64,000 nt of DNA from positions 1 to 64,000 of the forward strand of contig NZ_JACHOT010000011.1 of assembly GCF_014200015.1 (NCBI RefSeq), in the 5' to 3' direction. Position 1 is the stretch's first letter. The number at the start of each line of letters is the position of its first letter. Below are positions 57,490-64,000 of this stretch, piece by piece. A program made the translations under genes and the position numbers. Under the pieces are notes generated by a model. It did not search any database. It had not been told where the DNA came from and saw nothing but the letters and a program-made list of their open reading frames with translations. The stretch comes from Aminobacter niigataensis. GTDB lineage: Bacteria; Pseudomonadota; Alphaproteobacteria; Rhizobiales; Rhizobiaceae.

Positions 57490-58326
57490 TCAGGCGGCTT
57501 CAGCCAGCCCATTGCGCTTGGCATTCAGCCGGATCACGGCCCTGATCGGCAGATGATCCGAGGCGATGCGCGCCAATGCGGTGTCGTGCGCCTCGATCTC
57601 TGTGAGCAGATTGTGCGGCCTGGCCATGACGCGGTCGAGCGCCAATACCGGAAAGCGCGAGGGAAAGCTCGGAACGATGGCGTGCATCGGCCCAAAGGCC
57701 GGTTCCAGGCTGCGCAGCGACGAGCGCTTGCCCAGGCGCCATTCGTTGAGGTCGCCGACAAGAATCGTTGGTTTTTCGCTGTGCAGCTCGGCGGCGGTCA
57801 AAAGCGTGCCGGCCTGGAGCTTGCGCGAATGGCGCAGCAGGCCGAAATGCGCTGCAATGATGCGCAGCGGACCCGCTTCGAGCTCAAGATCGACGATGAC
57901 GGCGCCACGCGGCTCGGCGCCGGGCAGCACGATCTGCCGCGCTGAACTGACCGAGCCCTTGCGAAACAGCACGACATTGCCGTGCCAGCCATGGCTCTTG
58001 CGCCGGCCCGCAAGGGGAACCGGCACCAGCCCGGTCTCGCGCGCGACCGCATCGAGGTCGAGCAGCCCGGCACGGTCGCCGAAGCGCTGGTCGGCTTCCT
58101 GCAGCGCAATGACGTCGGCGCCGATCTCGGAAATCACCGCCATCGTGCGCTGCGGATCGAAACGGCGATCCAGCCCGACGCATTTGTGAACGTTGTAGGA
58201 GGCAACGACGATTTCGCTGTGGGTGCCGGTTGCGGCGATCGAAAACGCGTCCTGCTGGTGCTGTGCCGAAGGCTGGTGCCCGGCACCTGCCCTATCGGAA
58301 ATCTCCAAGCCTTGCGTGCTAGCCAT
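57490..58326 (-). CDS. Endonuclease/exonuclease/phosphatase-fold protein
   Basis: The 278-residue protein has the EEP motif series: VVASYNVHKCVGLD near 40, VIALQEADQRF, IAAHFGLLRHSR, TILVGDLNEW and IASDHLPIRAVIRL at the end. Metal-dependent phosphodiester cleavage is expected, of DNA or of a phospholipid or sugar phosphate. No signal peptide is clear from ATG 58326; the frame is open to 58443. It is divergent from a phospholipase D-like gene, a pairing often seen in proteobacteria, which hints at a phospholipid-linked role. Confidence 0.83.
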   Translation of the reverse strand: MASTQGLEISDRAGAGHQPSAQHQQDAFSIAATGTHSEIVVASYNVHKCVGLDRRFDPQRTMAVISEIGADVIALQEADQRFGDRAGLLDLDAVARETGLVPVPLAGRRKSHGWHGNVVLFRKGSVSSARQIVLPGAEPRGAVIVDLELEAGPLRIIAAHFGLLRHSRKLQAGTLLTAAELHSEKPTILVGDLNEWRLGKRSSLRSLEPAFGPMHAIVPSFPSRFPVLALDRVMARPHNLLTEIEAHDTALARIASDHLPIRAVIRLNAKRNGLAEAA

Positions 58327-58498
58327 CACTCGTCTGGAATCTCTGGGAAATTCGTGTTCAGTTGCGGCAGGCGTTCGTGCCAACTGTAACCTATATGGTC
58401 GAGGTGTTCGAGGTTTTCCACATGCGTCACGATGGCTCTCCACCGAAATGCTGTCGCGAGGCTATGGTTCCCATCCCAGCCGGCGGACCGCAATACGC

Positions 58499-60049
58499 AT
58501 GAAACTCATTGCCATCATTGTCGCAGTGGCGGGGACGCTGGTCATCGCGTCGCTGCTCGCGGTCTATGCTTTTGGCCGTTTCGCCAAGCGCGCGCGGGGG
58601 ACCCCCTCCCAGGCGCTGCCGACGGCGGAAAGCGAGACCCAATTCGATGCGCTGGTGGCGCCGCTCCTGGCCGATCATCCGGGCCAGAGCGGGCTGGCGC
58701 TGCTTTCCTCCAATCTCCACGCCTTTGCCGTCAGGGCCTATACCGCCCGCCACGCGCAGCGCAGCCTCGACCTGCAATATTACTACTGGAAGGACGACCT
58801 CACCGGCGGACTGCTCGCCCGCGAAATCCTCGGCGCTGCCGACCGCGGGGTGCGCGTGCGGCTGATCCTCGACGACATCAACGCCCGGGGCTACGACCCC
58901 AACTACATCGCGCTCGACAGCCACCCCAACATCGAGGTCCGGCTGTTCAATCCGAGCTGGGCGCGGGCCTTCGGCCTGCAACGCGGGCTGGAACTCGTGC
59001 TGCGGGCAGTGCGGACGACCCGGCGCATGCACAACAAGGCATGGATCGCCGACGGCAGGCTGGCGATCGTCGGCGGCCGTAATATCGGCGACGCCTATTT
59101 CGATGCCTCGGAGGAGGCCAATTTCCGCGACATGGATCTTTTGCTCGCCGGCCCCGCGGTCGAGCAGACGGAAGCGATCTTCGACGGTTTCTGGAACAGC
59201 GAGGCGGTGCTGCCGATCCGCCATGTCACCGGCATGGCCAAGGGCGACCTGCCGGCGCTCAGGGCGCGACTGGAACGCACGGCCACCACAGGCCTTGCGG
59301 AACCCTACATCCATCGCGTCGCGCAGGAGAGCGGGGCATGGTCGTCCTCGGGCATGGGTCGGCTGCGCTGGACCAGCGAAGCCGCTGTCGCGTCGGACCC
59401 GCCGGAAAAGGCCATGGGCGCGGGCCAGGACAACTGGCTGATGACGGCGATCAGGCCGGTGCTGAAGTCGGCAAGGCGGGAATTGCGTATCGTCTCGCCC
59501 TATTTCATCCCCGGAGAAGCGGGAACGCAGGAACTGACGACCTTGGCCGAGAACGGGGTTGCGGTGACCGTGCTGACCAATTCGCTGGCGGCAACCGACG
59601 TTGCGGCGGTCCATGGCGCCTATGTCCGCTACCGCAAGCCGCTGCTCGAAAACGGCATCGACATCTACGAACTCAAGCCGGACGACGAGCGCACCGACAT
59701 GTCGCTGTTCGGCTCCAAGGGCGCCAGCCTGCACACCAAGGCATTCATCGCCGACGGGCAGGCAGGCTTCGTCGGCTCCTTCAACTTCGACCCACGATCG
59801 GCCTCCCTCAACACCGAGATGGGCGTCCTGTTCAGGCAGGAGGAACTGGCAAGCGAGGTCGAGGCGGTGATCGAGGCGCAGATTTCGCCACGCAGCAGCT
59901 TCAGGCTGTCGCTGCATGGCGACAAGCTGAGCTGGACCGACCACACCGCCAACGGACCGCGCAAGCTGAAGCACGAACCGCAGGCCAGCCTGCGCCGCCG
60001 CCTGGTGGCCAAAGTGATCAGCTATCTGCCGATCGAATCACAGTTGTGA
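58499..60049 (+). CDS. Phospholipase D/cardiolipin synthase-like membrane protein
   Basis: The 516-residue protein begins with a membrane anchor (MKLIAIIVAVAGTLVIASLLAVYAFG). Two intact HKD motifs follow: HNKAWIADGRLAIVGGRNIGDAYF near 178 and HTKAFIADGQAGFVGSFNFDPRS near 413. The layout is that of ClsC/YmdC-like cardiolipin synthases. It probably makes or remodels anionic phospholipid at the inner membrane. ATG 58499 gives the anchor at the very N-terminus. Confidence 0.87.
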   Translation: MKLIAIIVAVAGTLVIASLLAVYAFGRFAKRARGTPSQALPTAESETQFDALVAPLLADHPGQSGLALLSSNLHAFAVRAYTARHAQRSLDLQYYYWKDDLTGGLLAREILGAADRGVRVRLILDDINARGYDPNYIALDSHPNIEVRLFNPSWARAFGLQRGLELVLRAVRTTRRMHNKAWIADGRLAIVGGRNIGDAYFDASEEANFRDMDLLLAGPAVEQTEAIFDGFWNSEAVLPIRHVTGMAKGDLPALRARLERTATTGLAEPYIHRVAQESGAWSSSGMGRLRWTSEAAVASDPPEKAMGAGQDNWLMTAIRPVLKSARRELRIVSPYFIPGEAGTQELTTLAENGVAVTVLTNSLAATDVAAVHGAYVRYRKPLLENGIDIYELKPDDERTDMSLFGSKGASLHTKAFIADGQAGFVGSFNFDPRSASLNTEMGVLFRQEELASEVEAVIEAQISPRSSFRLSLHGDKLSWTDHTANGPRKLKHEPQASLRRRLVAKVISYLPIESQL

Positions 60050-60051
60050 GC

Positions 60052-60078
60052 AAAAAAGGCGGCCCAGCGGACCGCCTT
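60052..60078 (-). terminator. Terminator of the outer-membrane protein gene
   Basis: AAGGCGG (60056-60062) pairs with CCGCCTT (60072-60078). On the minus strand the stem runs into TTTTTTG, so it ends the gene at 60126-60953; it may also slow the convergent gene. Confidence 0.72.
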
Positions 60079-60125
60079 CAGCGATTCTACCGCAATCAGG
60101 ACGTCGCCGGCAGACGCCTTCCCGC

Positions 60126-60953
60126 TCAGTAGTTCAGCGACAGCCGCATGAACGGGCCATGGATCAACTGGCTGGCGCGCCCGCTTGGTTCAGGAAGAGG
60201 CGCATCCTGAAACGTCTTGTAGCCGACAGCCGACAGGTATTCGAGCTGATATCCAGCACCAAGCTTGGCACCAGGCGCGAACTCCCAGGCGAGGCCGCCC
60301 TTCGCGCCAACAGTCGCAAACGTGCGGTCTTCGGAAAACTCGGCTGGTGCTCCATAGTGCCTGTCAGCGTTGATCCGACCGAACAGGACTGAGGCATCTG
60401 CAGATGCAAAGAAGCTCAGTTGTTCTCCTACAGGCCTCGCGACGTCGAAGCCCAGTCTTGGGCCAATGCCCCAAGACCTGGACGAAGCGACAAAAATTGG
60501 CAACAAGATATGATCGGTGAAATCCGCGCTATAGTTCTGGTAGCGCAGGCCAGCGAATGGGCGCAGCGACCAATCGTCGTGCTCAATATTGTAGCCGGCT
60601 TCAACGTCAAAATTCCAGTACCGACCGCCGGTGAACTGCCAGTCGTATGGATCGTCGTTGCGCCTGCCGGCGGACTGCTCCAAATAGCGGAGCCCGGCTG
60701 CGACATCCCAACTATCGGCAAAACGGTAACCCAGTTTTGCAGCGCCGGAACCACCTGCTCCGGTTCTCGCGTCAAGATAACCAGCGCCGTCGAACTGCCG
60801 ATTGTGGCTGTTGGTGCGGAAGGCATACGCCCCTTCGACGTAGCCGAACCAAGATGCAACCGGCGTCGTCTCAGCAGTACCCTGTATATCAGCGGCGGCA
60901 GAAGCTGTTGTCGCAATGACGAGCGAAGAAAATGCAATAATTACTTTTTTCAT
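60126..60953 (-). CDS. Outer-membrane beta-barrel protein
   Basis: The 275-residue precursor has a signal peptide MKKVIIAFSSLVIATTASAAA. Alternating polar/hydrophobic strands follow (WFGYVEGAYAFRTNSH, AAKLGYRFADSWDVAAGLRYLEQ, FDVEAGYNIEHDDWSLRPFAGLRYQNY) and the chain ends FMRLSLNY with a terminal aromatic residue, the barrel-insertion signal. The pattern resembles the Legionella-type pore-forming OMP family. Codon use is less GC-biased than in the neighbours, and it lies next to tRNA-Thr, both consistent with acquisition by transfer. Confidence 0.8.
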   Translation of the reverse strand: MKKVIIAFSSLVIATTASAAADIQGTAETTPVASWFGYVEGAYAFRTNSHNRQFDGAGYLDARTGAGGSGAAKLGYRFADSWDVAAGLRYLEQSAGRRNDDPYDWQFTGGRYWNFDVEAGYNIEHDDWSLRPFAGLRYQNYSADFTDHILLPIFVASSRSWGIGPRLGFDVARPVGEQLSFFASADASVLFGRINADRHYGAPAEFSEDRTFATVGAKGGLAWEFAPGAKLGAGYQLEYLSAVGYKTFQDAPLPEPSGRASQLIHGPFMRLSLNY

Positions 60954-61364
60954 ACCAAACCAACTAAATTAGACAATGCGCAGTATCACGCACGAATGGA
61001 TTCGAACAATAGCAAGGCAGCAATAGTTTTCATTGTATCGACGCCTGGACCTCACCTTCGCGTCAGCATGTCGCACGGCGCGCCTGCGACGGTTCCGCTT
61101 CCTGCAAGATGACTGTTCGCGTGCAGCAGCCGGCCACGTCCATCCCCATCATCAAGCGCCAGCTCCCATTCCACCGGGTTGGCGATGAAGCCCGGGCCTC
61201 CGGTTCGCGAAGCCTCTCCTTGGCGGGGCTTGGGTCCTGGGCGGCCAGCGATGTTCGACTTCAGGCTAGCCGCAGGACAATTGAAGAACCCGTGACTCGC
61301 CGCGCGCAACCGCGTCGCCCTCAAGCCCTTGCAGGGCCCAACTTTTCGAAATCTGGGGAAAAAA
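60954..61364. other. 411-base gap without a supported gene
   Basis: The first 75 bases are AT-rich and probably contain the promoter of the outer-membrane protein gene. The rest has overlapping open frames on both strands, none with a ribosome-binding site or recognisable protein features, and one of them runs into the tRNA-Thr gene. I see no repeat of the tRNA 3' end that would mark an integration site. Confidence 0.5.
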
Positions 61365-61439
<75 letters not shown>

Positions 61440-61597
61440 ATCCGTGGACGGGGCGGCTTTTGACACATGAATCGGGGGAGCGCAAGTTATCAGTTGCTGC
61501 AAATCGACACTGATTTTCCACAGACGCCATTACGCCACAAAACTGGCCATTTCCGTTGCCAAGCGGTTATGAACGATCGGCAAGCGGGGACCACCAC

Positions 61598-61786
61598 ATG
61601 TCGTCGAAACCAAAAATGCCCTCAAGCGGTGCAGACGCGCGCAAGGCGCGGCTCGCGGCCGAGTTGCGCGCCAACCTGATGAAGCGCAAGGCGCAGGCGC
61701 GCTCGCGCCGTACCGGCGAAGCCGATACGAGGCCGGAAGGCCTTGCCGCGGCCGAGGGAGAGACAGAGAAACCCGAGAAAGCCTGA
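61598..61786 (+). CDS. Small basic protein of unknown function upstream of murA
   Basis: The 62-residue, very polar protein starts MSSKPKMPSSGADARKARL. It has a helical Arg/Lys/Ala-rich centre (AAELRANLMKRKAQARSRR) and an acidic tail. It has no signal or membrane segment. It lies 129 bp before murA in the same direction. The composition suggests a nucleic-acid- or ribosome-associated small protein, but I recognise no family and the call as a gene rests on position and codon pattern. Confidence 0.55.
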   Translation: MSSKPKMPSSGADARKARLAAELRANLMKRKAQARSRRTGEADTRPEGLAAAEGETEKPEKA

Positions 61787-61915
61787 CCGGCCACGGCAGG
61801 CGCTTGGCGCATGGACCCGCAAAACCCTGATTCTTGAACCGGGTGGCGCGATGGTCTAGACGGCGGCAAGAAAATTTCTCGCCAGAACCGGGATCCCCCG
61901 GAGAAACGACGGCCA

Positions 61916-63205
61916 ATGGATCGCATCAGAATTGTCGGCGGCAACGAGCTGACCGGAACCATCCCGATCTCGGGCGCGAAAAACGCAGCCCTTCCGCTGA
62001 TGATCGCCTCGCTGCTCACCGACGATACGCTGACGCTGGAGAACGTGCCGCACCTGGCCGATGTCGAGCAGTTGATCCGCATCCTGGGCAACCACGGCGT
62101 CGACTATACGGTCAGCGGCCGCCGCGAACGCCAGAGCGAAGGCTATTCGCGCACCATCAGCTTCAGCGCGCGCAACATCGTCGACACCACCGCTCCCTAT
62201 GAGCTGGTCTCCAAGATGCGTGCCAGCTTCTGGGTCGTCGGCCCGCTGCTCGCCCGCATGGGCGAGGCCAAGGTCTCGCTGCCCGGCGGCTGCGCCATCG
62301 GCACGCGGCCGGTCGACCTGTTCATCGAAGGCTTGCAGGCGCTCGGAGCCGACATCGACGTCGATAACGGCTATGTCGTCGCCAAGGCCAAGAACAGGCT
62401 GATCGGCAACCGCTATGTGTTCCCCAAGATTTCGGTCGGCGCCACGCATGTGCTGATGATGGCGGCGACACTCGCCCGCGGCGAAACGGTGCTCGAAAAC
62501 GCCGCCCGCGAGCCCGAGGTCGTCAATCTCGCCGAATGCCTCAACGCCATGGGCGCCAGGATCACCGGCGCCGGCACCTCGACCATCACCATCGAGGGCG
62601 TCGATTCGCTGTCGGGCGCGCGCCACCGCGTCATCCCCGACCGCATCGAGACCGGCACCTATGCCATGGCGGTGGCGATGACCGGCGGCGACGTGCTGCT
62701 CGAAGGCGCGCGTGCCGACCTGTTGCAGGGTGCGCTCGATGTCGTCTCGCGCACCGGCGCCGAGATCATCCAGACCAACTCCGGCGTCCGCGTCATGCGT
62801 AACGGCTCTGGCATCTCGCCGGTCGACGTCACAACCGAGCCCTTCCCGGGTTTCCCCACCGACCTCCAGGCGCAGTTCATGGGCCTGATGACGATGTCGA
62901 AGGGCAAGTCGAAGATCACCGAGACGATCTTCGAGAACCGCTTCATGCACGTGCAGGAACTCGCACGCCTCGGCGCCCACATCACGCTGTCGGGCCAGAC
63001 GGCGATCGTCGAAGGCGTCTCCAAGCTCAAGGGCGCGCCTGTCATGGCGACCGACCTGCGCGCCTCGGTGTCGCTGGTCATCGCCGGCCTCGCCGCCGAA
63101 GGCGAGACGGTGGTCAACCGCGTCTACCACCTCGACCGCGGTTTCGAGCGGCTGGAAGAAAAGCTGTCGCGCTGCGGCGCCGTCATCGAGCGGATCAGCG
63201 GCTGA
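61916..63205 (+). CDS. murA: UDP-N-acetylglucosamine 1-carboxyvinyltransferase
   Basis: The 429-residue protein has the substrate-binding Lys22-Asn23 in [12 protein letters not shown] and the catalytic Cys126 in [14 protein letters not shown]. The presence of this cysteine predicts fosfomycin sensitivity of the enzyme. [18 protein letters not shown] and [22 protein letters not shown] follow as in the family. It catalyses the first committed step of peptidoglycan synthesis. A heptamer-repeat element follows the stop codon, then DUF2948 and hisD. Confidence 0.97.
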   Translation: MDRIRIVGGNELTGTIPISGAKNAALPLMIASLLTDDTLTLENVPHLADVEQLIRILGNHGVDYTVSGRRERQSEGYSRTISFSARNIVDTTAPYELVSKMRASFWVVGPLLARMGEAKVSLPGGCAIGTRPVDLFIEGLQALGADIDVDNGYVVAKAKNRLIGNRYVFPKISVGATHVLMMAATLARGETVLENAAREPEVVNLAECLNAMGARITGAGTSTITIEGVDSLSGARHRVIPDRIETGTYAMAVAMTGGDVLLEGARADLLQGALDVVSRTGAEIIQTNSGVRVMRNGSGISPVDVTTEPFPGFPTDLQAQFMGLMTMSKGKSKITETIFENRFMHVQELARLGAHITLSGQTAIVEGVSKLKGAPVMATDLRASVSLVIAGLAAEGETVVNRVYHLDRGFERLEEKLSRCGAVIERISG

Positions 63206-63213
63206 ATGAAGGG

Positions 63214-63304
63214 AATAGGGGAATAAGGGAGTAAGGGAACAGGAAAGCTGCTCCCCTACTCCCTACTCCCTACTCCCTACTCCCTCCTCCCTCCTCCCTA
63301 CTCC
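63214..63304. repeat. Heptamer-repeat hairpin element (CTMCTCC type)
   Basis: Seven tandem 7-mers run from 63256 to 63304: CTACTCC four times, CTCCTCC twice and CTACTCC once. The preceding 63210-63244 is rich in the complementary GGGAATA/GGGAGTA words with a period near eight, so the element folds back around AAAGCTG. It begins within ten bases of the murA stop codon. It has the same design as the element at 22873-22970. Confidence 0.85.
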
Positions 63305-63382
63305 CCCTTGCGGTTGCGCGCTGCATCAAGACCGCCTAACAAAGCCGGAAGCATTACATTCCGCACAGGCAGCCGACCGGAC

Positions 63383-63817
63383 ATGAACCAGCTCAAGCTA
63401 GTCGCCCTCGACGAAGAGGATCTGGAGATCGTCTCGGCCCATGTGCAGGATGCCGTGGTCAAGGTCGGCGACCTCGCCTTCGATGCACCGGCCAAGCGTT
63501 TTGCGCTGGCGATGAACCGTTTTGCCTGGGAAACCAAGACCGGTTTCTTCCGGCCCAAATATGAGCGCCGGCGCTCGATCCTGCATTTCGACCGCGTGCT
63601 GTCGGTCAAGCTTTTCGGCATTTCGCGCACCAAGAAAGACGAGGTGCTGGAGCTTCTGGCGATCGGTTTCGCGCAAGGCGAGGATCCCGCCGGCGAGATC
63701 GAACTGCTGTTTTCCGGCGACGCCGCGATCCGGCTCGAGGTCGAGGTCATCGAAGCCCGATTGACCGACACCGGGGCCGCCTGGCAGGCCTCGTCGCGCC
63801 CCATCCACAAGACCTGA
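63383..63817 (+). CDS. DUF2948 family protein
   Basis: The 144-residue protein starts MNQLKLVALDEEDLEIVSAHVQDAVVKVGDL and contains FALAMNRFAWET, RRSILHFDRVLSVKLFGI and GEIELLFSGDAAIRLEVEVIEARLTDTGAAW. This is the small alphaproteobacterial family DUF2948, regularly found between murA and hisD, and its function is unknown. It has no signal peptide. hisD starts nine bases after its stop codon, so the two are co-transcribed. Confidence 0.85.
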   Translation: MNQLKLVALDEEDLEIVSAHVQDAVVKVGDLAFDAPAKRFALAMNRFAWETKTGFFRPKYERRRSILHFDRVLSVKLFGISRTKKDEVLELLAIGFAQGEDPAGEIELLFSGDAAIRLEVEVIEARLTDTGAAWQASSRPIHKT

Positions 63818-63826
63818 GCATTCTCG

Positions 63827-64000
63827 ATGGCCATCACCCTTCGCCAATCCGATGCAGACTTCGAGACGCGCTTCGCAGCGTTCCTGACGACCAAGCGCGA
63901 AGTATCGCCCGACGTCGAGGCCACGGTGCGCGCCATCATCGACGACGTGCGCGCGCGCGGCGACGCGGCGCTGATCGACTACACCCGGAAGTTCGACCGG
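63827..64000 (+). CDS. hisD: Histidinol dehydrogenase, N-terminal part (cut by window edge)
   Basis: Fifty-eight residues are visible, starting MAITLRQSDADFETRFAAFL and continuing DVEATVRAIIDDVRARGDAALIDYTRKFDR. The VRxIIDDVRxRGDAALIDYTxKFD pattern is the HisD N-terminus. The enzyme makes the last two steps of histidine synthesis. It follows DUF2948 closely, as in other Rhizobiales. Confidence 0.9.
   Translation, partial: MAITLRQSDADFETRFAAFLTTKREVSPDVEATVRAIIDDVRARGDAALIDYTRKFDR

Noticed and set aside
63256-63304. Second heptamer tract as a CRISPR array or coding repeat
   Set aside because: No spacers, and it lies between a stop codon and the next start with no open frame using it.

Overview
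The window is a high-GC stretch of an alphaproteobacterial chromosome. It most resembles Rhizobiales of the Mesorhizobium/Aminobacter (Phyllobacteriaceae) kind. Supporting evidence: a PAS-type sensor kinase of the CbrA/PdhS class beside a phasin gene, a tRNA-His without the extra 5' G, an Irr-type iron box, a PHB-linked operator, the pcaIJF/pcaR and murA-DUF2948-hisD gene orders, and intergenic small RNAs of rhizobial style. Assignment below order level is inference. The window is nearly all chromosomal housekeeping and accessory metabolism. I see no prophage, insertion sequence, CRISPR array or conjugation genes.

Layout. 1-9300: end of acetoacetyl-CoA synthetase, a candidate sRNA, a ferric-iron ABC transporter (binding protein and fused permease, no ATPase) under an Irr box, the large cell-cycle/symbiosis kinase CbrA with a full CtrA site in front, phasin, an sRNA with three anti-Shine-Dalgarno loops, tRNA-His, and two small envelope proteins. 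9337-13384: potFGHI putrescine/spermidine importer. 13626-16588: a DMT exporter, then a SoxR-box-preceded FMN reductase and MFS exporter pair. 16592-19906: ScfR-type regulator divergent from isocitrate lyase and a small partner protein. 20141-27182: degenerate receiver, HAD phosphatase, a glutamine-synthetase-like/FAD-oxidase pair (probable polyamine gamma-glutamylation route), an ECF sigma factor, KAS III-like enzyme and an SDR. 27442-31570: Entner-Doudoroff set zwf-pgl-edd. 31627-32285: a VapBC-type toxin-antitoxin pair. 32311-38255: lysozyme inhibitor, an ABC-F ATPase with an upstream leader ORF, a vWA protein, a GlxA-type regulator and folD. 38362-48569: a polysaccharide synthesis/export locus. 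48636-53649: proC, a ModE-like regulator, modABC with a ModE-type box, and a TSUP exporter. 53710-57489: pcaR and pcaIJF. 57490-64000: endonuclease-fold protein, phospholipase D/cardiolipin-synthase-like protein, an outer-membrane barrel, tRNA-Thr, murA, DUF2948 and the start of hisD.

How it works together. Polyamine uptake (potFGHI) lies 8-11 kb from a probable gamma-glutamyl-polyamine degradation pair. Acetoacetate activation, PHB granule coating, isocitrate lyase and its short-chain-acyl regulator concern C2/C4 carbon storage and use. zwf-pgl-edd and pcaIJF supply sugar and aromatic carbon. Regulation is unusually readable: separate palindromes match the Irr, CtrA, PhaR/AniA, SoxR, ModE and PcaR operator styles, each in front of the gene class it should control.

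Best leads for something not yet described: a 23-codon leader ORF with strong ribosome-binding site and alternative RNA pairings ahead of the ABC-F gene; two heptamer-repeat hairpin elements placed just after stop codons; a decayed second copy of the potI 3' end with mostly synonymous changes; and repeated TTTACA elements between scfR and aceA.
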